Shown: positions 1 to 10,667, numbered from the stretch's first letter. The stretch: 64,000 nt of DNA from Stomoxys calcitrans (GCF_963082655.1 NC_081552.1:186294571-186358570), one strand, 5' to 3'. Made by a program: numbers and translations. Notes: generated from the letters alone by a model not told the origin.

Positions 1-708
1 AAAGCGTGCTAAGTTCGGCCGGGCCGAATCTTATATACCCTCCACCATGGATCGCATTTGTCGAGTTCTTTTCCCGGCATCTCTTCTTAGGCAAAACAGG
101 ATATAAGAAAAGATTATCTCTGCTATTAGAGCGATATCAAGATATGGTCCGGTTTGGACCACAATTATATTATATTTTGGAGACCTGTGTAAAATGTCAG
201 CCAATTCGAATAAGAATTGCGCCCTTTGAGGGCTCAAGAAGTAAAATAGAGAGACCTGTTTATATGGCAGCTATATCAGGTTATGGACCAATTTGAACCA
301 TACTTTGTACACTTGTTGGATGTCGTAACAAAACACGTCGTGCAAAATTTCATTCCAATCGGATAAGAATTGCGCCTTCTAGAGGCTCAACAAGTCAAGA
401 CCCAAGATCGGTTTATATGGCAGCTATATCGAAACATGGACCGATATGGCCCATTTACAATACCAACCGACCTACACTAATAAGAAGTATTTGTGCAAAA
501 TTTCAAGCGGCTAGCTTTACTCCTTCGGAAGTTAGCGTGCTTTCGACAGATAGACGGGCGGACGGACGGACATGGCTAGATCGACATAAAATTTCACGAC
601 GATCAAGAATATATATACTTTATGGGGTCTCAGACGAATATTTCGAATAGTTACAATCAGAATGATGAAATTAGTATACCCCCCATCTTATGGTGGAGGG
701 TATAAAAA
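1..708 (-). mobile_element. HINE-A copy (Helentron-like, non-autonomous), cut by the window edge
   Basis: Read on the minus strand, the head lies at about 708 (TATACCCTCCACCATAAG), followed by the start block, a short GTCC-type microsatellite near 545-575, 153-bp-type monomers, the GGCCGGGCC hairpin and the tail at base 1. The last few tail bases fall outside the window. Its frames include a 96-residue open stretch, but this is only the antisense of the repeat monomer. Family assignment is by repeat structure shared with about a dozen other copies here. Confidence 0.8.
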
Positions 709-815
709 TGATGAATTTTTCACCGTATTATGACAAGAGGTTGTTAATTAATATATCCGGGATGGTGGGTATCCAAAGTTCGGCCCGGCCGAACTTAACC
801 CTTTTGTACTCGTTG
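709..815 (+). mobile_element. HINE-B 3' tail fragment
   Basis: Contains the HINE-B tail: GATGGTGGGTATCC, the TTCGGCCCGGCCGAA palindrome and an AACTTAACCC end. The body is missing. It directly abuts the HINE-A head at 708, so the HINE-A copy may have landed in or next to this older element. Confidence 0.75.
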
Positions 816-1327
816 TGTCCACAAATGTGCAGTCATTTTGTGTATCCTTCTTTCCGGAGTTACTATAGAAGGAGGCCGGCTAACTGGCGCTCCATCTGTT
901 CACTATTTTCACAGCCTGCCTAGTACTTGCATATATTCCGAAAGCCTGGCAGTAGGTATGGCTGGTATTTATACCCAAGGACAGCAAAGCATGTTATGCG
1001 ACACCATGATAAGGGCCTTTCACGAGGTTGTGCATAAAATAGAAGAATCCTTTGGTGCCAAAACGTACACATTCGCGGAATGCACAGACATCGAGGGGGT
1101 TTTTAACATTGTGTGGACCGAAACACTGATCCATCCCTTACACCAGTACCACAGGTAACGGGTCCTTAGAGATATGATGGATAAATTGCGGGTCCCATGA
1201 CTTAAATATAAGGGAGAAGGTGGCACAAGGCTCGCCATGGGGTGACCACCATAAATTGGTGACCCCATTAATAATCTATTTCGAATGCTGACTGACGAGG
1301 GTTTGAACCCATCTGCTACACACATAA
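816..1327 (+). pseudogene. Non-LTR retrotransposon reverse transcriptase remnant (palm motifs A and B)
   Basis: A decayed RT of the R1/LOA type. Near 1065-1110 the translation reads KTYTFAECTDIEGVFN, which resembles the conserved palm motif A (D-I-E-G-A-F-N). Near 1215-1235 VAQGSPWG resembles motif B. A stop and frame breaks make it non-functional. The reading continues after an insertion: bases from 1798 give ILIRGKD, the stretch expected just after the YADD motif, and the YADD itself is mutated (SATHI). Clade is inferred from motif flavour only. Confidence 0.65.
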
Positions 1328-1797
1328 TGTTAGGTTAGGTTGAAAAGGGGGTGCAGATATCAATCCAGGCCATGCCTCTATGGACGTACACCTAAGCCAG
1401 TAATCGGCTTGTTATGCACTCTAAACACTAAAAAGTTACATCGAAAAAGAAAATATTAATTTAGAAAGGCTTCGGGTTAACCAAGTTTATCTACGGCAGT
1501 TCTCTGACCTTCACTGCCAATTCGTCTGCCCTTTCATTTCCCCTTACTCCGTTATGGCCCGCTACTCAAATGATGCGGATTGTGCCATCCTCAGAGAAGG
1601 CGTTAATTTCTTTCTTACACTGCAAGACTATTCGGGACCTTACCCTCCTGGATGTTATTGCCGGTATGGCCATTTTACTGTCCGTAAGGATTTTCACAAT
1701 CGACATTACCCGGATCTTCGCCTGCAGGACCGTATTATGGTCAGGCAGTCTAAAACAGTGATCAGTCCCTGGATTCTCAATGTAGACCCCCACACAT
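1328..1797 (-). pseudogene. 5'-truncated non-LTR retrotransposon copy with RNase H remnant
   Basis: On the minus strand, about 1790-1570 encodes ILTDSKMAIPAI and EINAFSEDGTIRII, followed near 1545-1505 by GNERADELAVKVRE. These are RNase H hallmarks of I/R1/LOA-group elements. The 3' end at 1328 is a TTAGG-type repeat (AACCTAACCTAA on the element strand). It is flanked by similar 13-mers (ACACATAATGTTA on the left, ACACATGATGTTA on the right), which suggests an imperfect target-site duplication. It interrupts the plus-strand RT on both sides. Confidence 0.65.
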
Positions 1798-2122
1798 GAT
1801 GTTAGTTAAAATACTTATAAGGGGTAAGGATCCGAATCAGCTTTACAGAAGGTTCGAAAGTGTCCTGCAGATGGCTTACCTATGAGCTAGACATAGGGGT
1901 CTTAATGAAAACCCAGAGAAAACTGAATCTGCCCGTTCACGAGGAAGACGAAGGTGGGCCAATTTAACGCATCACGTTTTCTCAACGGAACGATTCCGAT
2001 ATCTGACAAGGTCAAACATTTAAAAGTGATCTTGAATAGAAACTGAATTGGAAGTGTCACATTCAAGAGCGTACTGAGGAAGCTCACATATGTTGGGCAC
2101 TATGTAGACGGGCAATAGGCTT
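1798..2122 (+). pseudogene. RT thumb region, continuation of the broken plus-strand retrotransposon
   Basis: In shifting frames this reads ILIRGKD, then RHRGLNENPEKTE (compare G-L-x-V-N-P-x-K-T-E), then VKHLKVILNR and WKCHIQERT..CRRAIG. These occur in the order found downstream of YADD in R1/LOA-type RTs. Together with 816-1327 it forms one RT split by the 1328-1797 insertion. Frameshifts and stops are numerous. Confidence 0.62.
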
Positions 2123-2902
2123 GATGGTTAGATTAGGTTAGGTTTAAATCGCAGTTTGCCATTAGACTCATTTAGACATTTTCATTCATTGTGATACCAC
2201 AGGAACAGGAGAAGGAATGTGCCTTCTGATTCGTAACATTGAATCATCCAGATCGCTTTAAAAAAGTCCAACAAGTTGTGAATCAGACAAGATCTCAAAG
2301 ATATGAGAAGCTAATGTGGAACTCCTTCTGACTGCTATTGTAGGACACACACACCGTATATATTCTATAGTCGCTTCTTCTTCGACGTCCTCACAGCGTA
2401 GGCAAATAAGGATGATATCTCGATATCTCGACGTCCTCACAGCTTCGGCAAATGTCATTACTGGCAACCTTTAGTCTGTCAGCATATTTTCCGATCAGAC
2501 ATGACGGACAATATGACTGAGACGTCTGTTCTAGCCGGTGACAGCAAAGTGGTAGACCTCTTCAAGTCTAGATTAGGCCACATTATTTTGCAATGCTCAA
2601 AACTCCCCTTTGTGACCATCTACTGCTCTACAATTGCCTGGGATATCTCTGTGGCCCGGCACCCAGAATCGGTGAATATTGAACTGTTCATTCGTCTCGG
2701 TGAGAGTTCTGCGACATTCGATGGCGGATTTTTTCTTTGGATTTAGACATACGTTCTCTAGGGATATAATGGCTACTTGGCTGTCTGAGAAGATATTTAC
2801 GTCAATCGTCTTTATGACCATTAGCGAACCCAGTCCCGAGTTCAGGGGTCAAACACTTTCTTTAGCCTTTCCAAAATGTTGGGTATGAAGTTGAATTTCC
2901 TG
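2123..2902 (-). pseudogene. Non-LTR retrotransposon 3' portion: RNase H plus cysteine motif
   Basis: On the minus strand, 2821-2597 encodes DVNIFSDSQVAI and FWVPGHRDIPGNCRA, a typical retroelement RNase H. Further 3' (about 2467-2260) is LICLRCEDVEEEATIEYIRC, a C-x2-C type C-terminal motif seen in this retroelement group. The 3' end at about 2123 again carries the TTAGGTTAGG-type repeat. A similar 3' end occurs at 23088-23260, so this is a family. The 5' part is missing. Confidence 0.68.
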
Positions 2903-2951
2903 TCCATATAAAGTAAAAGAAGGAGCAGCGGAGCGGGCCCGGGTCAGCTAG
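2903..2951 (+). mobile_element. Hel-1 Helitron 3' terminus (orphan)
   Basis: Matches the last 50 bases of the Hel-1 copies at 43428 and 7037: CATATAAAGTAAAAGAAGG, a GC-rich GCGGGCCCGGG palindrome, then CAGCTAG followed by T. CTAG|T is a Helitron-like 3' end. No body precedes it. Confidence 0.7.
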
Positions 2952-3229
2952 TAGCTTCCACATAAACCGGTCTATAGATCATCCTTATTCGGTTCCTAGA
3001 AGCTTTAATTTTTGCTCGTTTGACGCGTATGCTGATGACGTGGCAATTGCGGTTAGAGAAAAGTTGCCCAGCACTCTAAGAGATATACTTCAAGAAGCTC
3101 TACGTGCAACAGCGAGGTGGGCTACCGAAAGTGGATGTAGGTATAAATTCGTGCAAGACAGAAGTAGTTCTTTTCAGCAGCAGATACAAGTTACCTACGG
3201 CGCCACCCGTCTCCTTGGGAAGAGAGACA
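2952..3229 (+). pseudogene. Non-LTR RT fragment with intact YADD motif
   Basis: Bases around 3028-3120 encode AYADDVAIAVREKL and ARWATESG. A frame shift then gives VGINSCKTEVVLFSSRYK. This is the RT catalytic YADD box and the following K-T-E-L-V-L-F type block of R1/LOA-like elements. It repeats a region already present in the 816-2122 remnant, so it is a separate copy. It ends where reversed Hel-1 sequence begins. Confidence 0.68.
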
Positions 3230-4576
3230 GAGACCACATATTGGCATGGTCGAAAAATGTTTACCCTTTTCGGGGTGTTTTGGGGAAGGGGTGATGCCCT
3301 AAATACAAGGTCCTAAATTTGGATATCAAGTTCGTATTCTATTCCCAAATACCTTTATTTGAGCCCCATTTTGCGATGGTCACTAAAAAATTGCTGCTTT
3401 TGGGGTATTTTGGGAAATGGGTTGACCCCAGAAAATTGGTCTCGAAAGTGGGTATCAATTCTTGCTCTACCCCCACAACACCTTTCATGTGAACTCCACA
3501 TTGACATGCTCGGTAAATATGGCCGATTTAGAGGTATTTTGCTGATTGGGGTGGTCCCCCAAACCCTAAGCCTGGAAAATATATCAGCAACGTGCTCTAT
3601 TCTCATATGCCTATATATCATTTATTTGAACCCCATATTGCCATTGGCCTCAAAATTGGATATCAAATTCGTTTTCAAATTTTATTTAAACTCCTTATTG
3701 CATGTCAGCAAATATGTCCGATTTGGGGTATTGGCCCTAAAAACTATAAATATTTAGTTCCACTCTCTTTACGACCCAAACTGTCTTGGTGAGCAAATAC
3801 GTCCTATTTGGGGTTTGCTATGGTGGTGAGACGTCCGCTTGACAGTTGGTCCCTAATGTTGATATCAGATACGTGGTCTACTCCCAAATACCTTTAATTT
3901 GAGCCCCATATTTCTATAGTCGGCAAACGTGACCGGTTTGGGGGAGTGTTTTAGGGGATGGGCGGCCACTCAGTGAGTTGACCTTGAAAATATATATCGG
4001 ATTCGTGTTCCACTCTAAAAACCCTCTTATTTGAGCCTCATATTGCAAAAGTCACTTGGGTGGTGTTGTGGGGGTGGGATGGCGCCATAGACACTTTTCC
4101 CGAATATTGATATCAGATTCGTGCCTATTCTCAAAGACCTTTCATTTGAGCCCCATATGGCTATGGTCGTAAATTTATCCCCTTTGGGGGATGTTTTTGG
4201 GGAGAGGCGGCCCCCAAACACTTGGTCCTAATGATCAAATACTTTTTATTTAAGCCCCCTATTGCCATGGTCAGTAAATAAGTCGTGTTTGGGGGGTGTT
4301 TTGGAAAGGGGTGGACCCCCAGAAACGTGGCCCCACATTTGGATATCAGATTCGTATTCTACTCGCAAGTACCTTTCATTTGAGTCCCATATTGCCATGG
4401 TCGGGGTTGGGGTGGTCCCCCCAGCGCTTAGTTCGACAATTGGATATCAGATACGTTTTCTTATCCTAAATACCTTTCATTTGAGTCCCGTATTGTCGTG
4501 GTGTAAAGATACGTTTGGTAGGTTTCAGGGTGGGGCGGCCCCCCTTGGTAACCCTTCCGAAATTTGGATACGATAT
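3230..4576 (-). mobile_element. Hel-1 body, reversed, lacking recognisable ends
   Basis: Irregular tandem units of roughly 126-131 bp, each with GAGCCCCATATTG..., GGGGTGTTTTGGGGA and TTGGATATCAGATTCG segments. It is the reverse complement of the arrays at 41850-43428 and 24590-26617, block for block. The CTAG end is missing on the left and the TCTTTATATA end on the right. Open frames of up to 132 residues come from the repeat and resemble no protein. Confidence 0.75.
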
Positions 4577-5419
4577 TTTTTTACCCTCCACCATAAGATG
4601 GGGCGTATACTAATTTCGTCCTTCTGTTTGTAACTACTCGAAATATTCGATCCCATAAAGTATATATATTCTTCATCGTCGCGACGTTTTATGTCGATCT
4701 AGCCATGTCCGTCCGTCTGTCCGTCCGTCCGTCTGTCCGGCCGTCCGTCCGTCCGTCTGTCTGTCGAAAGCACGCTAACTTCCGAAGGAGTAAAGCTAGC
4801 CGCTTGAAATTTTGCACAAATACTTCTTATTAGTGTAGGTCGGTTGGTATTGTAAATGGGCCATATCGGTCCATGTTTTGATATAGCTGCCATATAAACC
4901 GATCTTGGGTCTTGACTTCTTGAGCCTCTAGAGTGCGCAATTCTTATCCAATCAGAATGAAATTTTGCACGACGTATTTTGTTATGATATGCAACAACTG
5001 TGCCAAGTAAAGTTCAAATCGGTCCATAACCTGATATAGCTGCCATATAAACCGGTCTTCGGTCTTGAATTCTTGAGCCTCTAGATTGCGCAATTCTCAT
5101 CCGATTGGAATGAAATTTTGCACGACGTGTTTTGTTATGATATTCAACAACCCTGCTAAGTATGGCTGATATCGGTCTATGTTTTGATATAGCTGCCATA
5201 TAAACCGATTTTGGGTCTTGACTTCTTGGGCCTCTAGAGTGCGCAATTCTTATCCGATTGGAATGAAATTTTGCACGACGTGTTTTGCTATGATATCCAA
5301 CAACTTTGCCAAGTATGGTCCAAATCGGTTCATAACCTGATATAGCTGCCATATAAACCGATCTTGGGTCTTGACTTCTTGAGCCTCTAGAGTGCGTAAT
5401 TCTTATCCGATTGGAATTA
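4577..5419 (+). mobile_element. HINE-A, 3'-truncated
   Basis: Head at 4577 (TTTTTTACCCTCCACCATAAG), AAGTATATATATTC, GTCGATCTAGCCATG, then a GTCC/GTCT microsatellite near 4710-4765. Monomers repeat with exact 153-bp spacing: the GGTC/GGTT start of successive units is at 5021, 5174 and 5327. The tail is absent. The copy ends in a short SINE 3' fragment. Confidence 0.85.
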
Positions 5420-5452
5420 AAGTTCCTTAATAGAATGTTCATGGGCAATTTT
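5420..5452 (+). repeat. SINE 3'-end fragment
   Basis: GTTCCTTAATAGAATGTTC followed by ATGGGCAA closely matches the 3' end of the tRNA-derived SINE at 44335-44672. Only about 30 bases are recognisable. Confidence 0.5.
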
Positions 5453-6523
5453 ACTACAATATATGCAATTTGTATGCCCAAGACACTGGGACCCACATTT
5501 CAATGTCAGATTAGTGACAAAGTTATAAACTCTTATATACAAATATCGTTAGATATATATGTATGTTTCCTTCCATAGCTAGTACAAGTTTTGTCAAATT
5601 TATTCTAACCAGCATTGTTATAAAGCTCAAGTTTGCAGCAATAAACAACGAACTGTAAAAGTACTTGTATATGTGTAGTTTATGTTGCATGTTAAATATA
5701 CTCCAAATTCCCCACATGACTCTCCAAAATGTCACCTCATTGTCATTGTCACCCCTTCTCAATATGTACTCAAGGAGCTGGCACATTTGTTTGCATTAGT
5801 TAAGGCATAATGATGGAAAACCAAAATGAAATTGTTTAGACATGTCTAAACTATAAATCTTGGCCCCAACCGACAAACGCTATGGTGGTGGCTTTGCTCA
5901 TGTCATGCTGAGAAGCCATTGTAAAACTGGATGATGTCCTTGTCATTCATCACTTTTCACACTCACAACATTAAGAAATGCAGACTGTGATGGGTTGGAA
6001 AATTGGATACTGCTCTATGCCAGCATCACGTACCTCCATGTCCATTTGGTTTGCACTGCCCAATCAACAGATTCGTGATGATGAGTCGACTTCAAAACGC
6101 AACGCGCTACAAAGACATGTAAGAACATCTGAACAACTAACAAATGGGCCTTTGGCTTTTCGCTAAGGCTATCTTCACAACACCTGTCAAGGTTAGGGAA
6201 GCCATCGGTAACAGGAATGAAAGACAGCTGAAATGTAATCTCAGATTTATGTGTTTCAGTAAAATGACACTGTCGCAGTGGCAAGTGCAATTGCATAAAC
6301 TCGACAGTGTCTGGGAGTTTTCGTTTTAAATTGCATGTGAGCCGATAATAATGGCCTACTTTTTCCCAAGAAGAAGAACAAAATGGAAAAGAAGGACATC
6401 CTACAATGTTTATATATTCTTGACCGCCATAAAGTCTAAGACATTGAAATGATGTCCTTTATAAAAGCAGGTCAATACATAGCGATATATCCAAGGCGAC
6501 GCACAGAAAAATCGAAAAAAAAA
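5453..6523. other. Apparently single-copy DNA, no gene recognised
   Basis: No HINE, Hel-1 or retroelement motif is visible. Open frames stay below 100 residues, overlap on both strands (for example around 5978-6329) and resemble nothing I know. It could be intergenic or intronic. Confidence 0.5.
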
Positions 6524-6938
6524 AACAAGTAAAAAGGTATTAAGTTCGGCCTTCTATATGACAGCTATATCTAAATATAGTCCGATCTGTACCATATTTG
6601 GGTTGGATATGGGCATTAGACCCTTTATCGGAAAATCGGTCTATGTAGCAGCTATATCCAAACATGGACCGATTTGGCCCATTCAAGAACTTAACCAGCG
6701 TGCATCAAAAAGTCTTATCTGTGCCAAATTTCAGCCTAATATCTCAAGTTTTTAGGACTCTAGAGTGATTACAACACACGAACGGTCAGACGGAGAGACA
6801 CAATGACATCATTAAATCGTCTTAGAATTTTTTGACGACCCAAAATATATATACTTTGCAGGGTCGGAAATTGAAATTTCGATGTATTGCAAACGAAATG
6901 GCAAAATGAATACACCCCCATCCTTCGGTGGCCGAAAT
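6524..6938 (-). mobile_element. Short HINE-B copy
   Basis: The tail is at 6524 (AACAAGTAAAAAGGTATTAA, hairpin reduced). The body has one to two monomers, and the head lies near 6920-6935 (CCATCCTTCGGTGG, complement of CCACCGAAGGATGG). The (GTCC)n microsatellite is decayed. Confidence 0.72.
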
Positions 6939-7036
6939 TTAGATACCCAACATCACCGGTATATATGTTAACCACCTTTCGTCAAAATCCATAAAAAATG
7001 CATCATTTATGAACCCATGGCAGCTATATTCAAATA
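6939..7036 (-). mobile_element. HINE-B tail fragment interrupted by Hel-1
   Basis: Begins GATACCCAACATCACCGG, a decayed HINE-B tail without its hairpin, and runs for about 100 bases. It is cut at 7037 where Hel-1 starts with CTAG. Confidence 0.55.
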
Positions 7037-7670
7037 CTAGCTGACCCGGGCCCGCTCCGCTGCGCCTTATTTTACTTTATATGGAACAACATTTTCCTTG
7101 GAATATTTATTTTCGAAAATTAAAGAGCTTTTAGTGAAATACAGAATATAGTATATCGCTTGACTAACAGTTTAACAATGTAACTGCCTTTATCTGAATC
7201 CCATATGATCTTTATTGGTCTACGAATTTGAGTTTGAATGTAAGGTGTACTCCATTCTTAAAATACTTTATTTCAGCCCGATATTCTCTTGATATCCGAT
7301 TAAAGGGTGTTTTCGGGGGTGACGTGGTCCCCAGACAATTGGCCCTAAACAAAATCAGCATCGTGCTCTTCTTTCAAATACCATTTATTTTAACCCCATA
7401 TTGCCATTGGTTTAGGGGAGTTTACAAGATGAGGCGTCCCCCAAATATGTGCCCCCAAAATAGGTTATCAAATTCGTTTTCTAATCTCAAATACCTTTCA
7501 TTTGAGACACATATTGGCATGGTTGAAAAATGTTTACCCTTTGAGGGGTGTTTTGGGGAAGAGGTGATGCCCTAAATACATGGTACTACATTTGGATATC
7601 AGCCGTTTCCGAGTCTATAAGGAACACACAAACATACAAACAAACAAACCTACAAACAAACACAAATTGA
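7037..7670 (-). mobile_element. Hel-1 Helitron copy, both end regions present
   Basis: On the minus strand the 3' end is CTAG at 7040-7037, preceded by the GCGGGCCCGGG palindrome. The 5' side near 7600-7670 carries the GTTTGTTTGT-rich start seen at 45635. The flank beyond CTAG is T on the element strand, as expected for Helitron insertion. The body is short (about 630 bp) and includes the irregular Hel-1 repeats. Confidence 0.72.
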
Positions 7671-8461
7671 TTTTTATACCCTCCACCATGGGATGGGGGT
7701 ATACTAATTTCGTCATTTGTAACACCTCGAAATATGCGTCTGAGACCCCATAAAGTACATATATTCTTGATCGTCATGCCATTTTAAGTCGATTTAGCCA
7801 CGTCCGTTCGTCTGTCCGTCCTTCCGTCTGTCTGTCGAAAGCACGCTAATTTTCGAAGAAGTAAAGCTAGCCGCTTGAAATTTTGCACAAATACTTTTTA
7901 TTAGTGTCGGTCAGTTGGTATTGTAAATGGGCCAAATCGGTGCATGGTTTGCTATAGCTGCCATATAAACCGATCTTGGGTCTTGACTTCTTGAGCCTCT
8001 ATAGGGTGCAATGTTCGTCCGACTTAACTGAATTTTTGCACGTAGTGTTTTGGTATCACTTCCAACAACTGTGCTTAGTATGATTCAAATCGGCTCATAA
8101 TATGGTATAGCTGTCACATAAACCGATCTTGGATCTTGACTTGTTGAGCCAATAGAGCGACTTCTTTAACCTCTCAAGGGCCCAATTCTCATCCTATTTG
8201 GCTGAAATTTTGCATGAGTTGTTTCGTTTTGACTTCCAATTACTGTGCTAAGTATGGCGTAAATCGATACAGAACCTGATATAGCTGCCATATAAACTGA
8301 TCTGGGATCTTGACTTCTTTAACCTCTAAAGGGCTCAATTCTCATCCGAATTGGCAGAAATTTTGTACAACGGCTTCTCTCATGACCTTCAACATACGTG
8401 TCTAATATGGTCTGAATCGATCAATAGCTTGATACAGCTCCCGTATAAACCTATCTCCCGA
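7671..8461 (+). mobile_element. Outer HINE-A, 5' half of a nested pair
   Basis: Full head, microsatellite (about 7803-7840) and monomers with clear divergence from other HINE-A copies. It stops at CCTATCTCCCGAT, where a younger HINE-A is inserted, and resumes at 9636. The joined sequence matches the uninterrupted copy around 40790-41000. Confidence 0.82.
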
Positions 8462-9635
8462 TTTTTATACCCTCCACCATAAGATGGGGGGTATACTAAT
8501 TTCGTCATTCTGTTTGTAACTACTCGAAATATTCGTCTGAGACCCCATAAAGTATATATATTCTTGATCGTCGTGAAATTTTATGTCGATCTAGCCATGT
8601 CCGTCCGTCTGTCCGTCCGTCCGTCCGTCCGTCCGTCTGTCCGTCCGTCCGTCCGTCCGTCCGTCTGTCCGTCCGTCCGTCCGTCCGTCCGTCCGTCCGT
8701 CTGTCCGTCCGTCCGTCCGTCCGTCCGTCCGTCCGTCCGTCCGTCCGTCCGTCCGTCCGTCCGTCCGTCTGTCTGTCGAAAGCACGCTAACTCCCGAAGG
8801 AGTAAAGCTAGCCGCTTGAAATTTTGCACAAATACTTCTAATTAGTGTAGGTCGGTTGGTATTGTAAATGGGCCATATCGGTCCATGTTTTGATATAGCT
8901 GCCATATAAACCGATCTTGGGTCTTGACTTCTTGAGCCTCTAGAGTGCGCAATTCTTATCCGATTGGGATGAAATTTTGCACGACCTGTTTTGTTATGAC
9001 ATCCAACAACTGTGCCAAGTATGGTTCAAATCGGTCCATAACCTGATACAGCTGCCATATAAACCGATCTTGGGTCTTGACTTCTTGAGCCTCTAGAGTG
9101 CGCAATTCTTATCCGATTGGATTGAAATTTTGCACGACATGTTTTGTTATGATATCCAACAACTGTGTCAAGTATGGTTTAAATCGGTCTATAACCTGAT
9201 ATAGCTGTCATATAAACCGATCTTGGGTCTTGACTTCTTGAGCCTCTAGAGTGCGCAATTCTTATCCGATTGGAATGAAATTTTGTACGACGGATTCTCT
9301 CATGACCATTAACATACGTGTTTATTATGGTCTGAATCGGTATATAGCCCGATACAGCTCCCACATAAATCGATCTCTCTATTTTACTTCTTGAGCTCAC
9401 AAAGGGCGCAATTCTTTTTCGAATTGGCTGACATTTTACACAGGTCTCCAACATATAATTTAATTGTGGTCCAAACCGGACCATATCTTGAAATCGCTCT
9501 AATAGCAGAGCAAATCTTTTCTTATATCCTTTTTTGCCTAAGAAGAGATGCCGGGAAAAGAACTCGACAAATGCGATCTATGGTGGAGGGTATATAAGAT
9601 TCGGCCCGGCCGAACTTAGCACGCTTTTACTTGTT
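8462..9635 (+). mobile_element. Inner HINE-A, full length
   Basis: About 1.17 kb with head TTTTTATACCCTCCACCAT, a very long (GTCC/GTCT)n run, monomers, sub-terminal GGTGGAGGGTATATAAG, the TTCGGCCCGGCCGAA hairpin and the CTTAGCACGCTTTTACTTG end. It sits inside the older HINE-A with T-rich junctions on both sides, consistent with insertion between T residues. Confidence 0.87.
8598..8777 (+). repeat. (GTCC/GTCT)n microsatellite inside HINE-A
   Basis: About 180 bp of GTCC tetramers with interspersed GTCT. It is the expanded form of the microsatellite found at the same place in every HINE head here. It creates repetitive open frames on both strands that are not genes. Confidence 0.95.
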
Positions 9636-9815
9636 TTCTTGAACCACTACACGGCGCAATTCTTATCCGAATGAACTGGAGTACTACACAATGACTTCGA
9701 CAATGTTCAGCATTAATTTATGGTCCGAATCGGACAATAACTTGACAAGCTCCAATAGCATAACAATTTTTATTCAATATTCTTTGTTTGCCTAAAAAGA
9801 GACATTGCGCATATA
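9636..9815 (+). mobile_element. Outer HINE-A, 3' remnant
   Basis: Continues the copy that starts at 7671: CTTGAACCACTACACGGCG, then a body segment matching 40805-41000. It ends in CCTAAAAAGAGAC and ACTTGTTTTT without a normal hairpin. Confidence 0.75.
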
Positions 9816-10667
9816 ACTTGTTTTTCTATAAGCAGCTAAAGTACGAAGATATAGCTCCCATTAAAGCCCCATTTATTATCCGATTTCGCTGAAATTTGGG
9901 ACAGTGAGTTGTGTTAGGCCCTTCGACATCCTTCGTCAATTTGGCTCAGAGCGATCGAGATTTGGACATACAGACCGATCCTCCGATTTAGGGTCTTAGG
10001 ACCATAAAAGTCACATTTATTATCCGATTTCGCTGAAATTTGGGACATCCTTCGTCAATTTGGTACAGATCGGTCCAGATTTGGATACAGCTGCTATATA
10101 GACCGGTCCTCTGATTTAGGGTCTTAGGCCCATAAAAGTCACATTTATTATCCGATTTTGCTAAAATTTGGGACAATGAGTTGTGTTAGGCCAGTCGACA
10201 CCCTTCGTCAATTTAGCCCAGTTCGGTCCAGATTTGGATATATGGACCATTAGACCGATCCCTCGATTTAAGGTTTTGGGCTCATAAAAGGGGCATTTAT
10301 TGTCGCATGACGCCGAAATTTGGGACAGCGAGTTAAGTTAGCCCCAAAAAAGGCGCATTTATAATCCGATTTAACTGAAATTTGACACAGTGACTTATGT
10401 TAGGCTTTTCGACATCTGTGTCGTATATGGTTCAGATCGGTTTATTTTTAGATATAGCTACTAAAAAGACCAATATTGTGTTATACGAAATTGAACAATG
10501 ACTTTTACTTATTAGTATTTGGTCAAAATCGGAACATATTTCGATATTACTGCTACGGGACATAAGGTTTCAATTTTCACCGGATTTTGATGAAAGGTGG
10601 TTAAGATATATACCTGAGGTGGTGGATATCCATTCGGCCCGGCCGAACTTAACGCCTTTTTACTTGT
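9816..10667 (+). mobile_element. HINE-B, head missing
   Basis: Several monomers with the GAAATTTGGGACAGTGAGTT block, then the tail TGAGGTGGTGGATATCC, CGGCCCGGCCG palindrome and AACGCCTTTTTACTTGTT. The normal head and microsatellite are missing. Confidence 0.8.

Noticed and set aside
3359..3757. 132-residue frame, and similar ones at 42456-42890 and 25195-25596
   Set aside because: All lie in Hel-1 tandem repeats in the same phase; copies disagree in length and stops.
5978..6329. Overlapping open frames on both strands in single-copy DNA
   Set aside because: Each is below 100 codons, they overlap in opposite directions, and there is no recognisable domain or splice structure I can support.
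8564..8905. Open frames rich in SVRP or TDGR repeats
   Set aside because: Produced by the (GTCC/GTCT)n microsatellite on both strands.
9595..9630. Hairpin plus T-run resembling a rho-independent terminator
   Set aside because: The TTCGGCCCGGCCGAA palindrome and T-rich end are the 3' terminus shared by all HINE-A/B copies. It belongs to the element, and the DNA is not bacterial.
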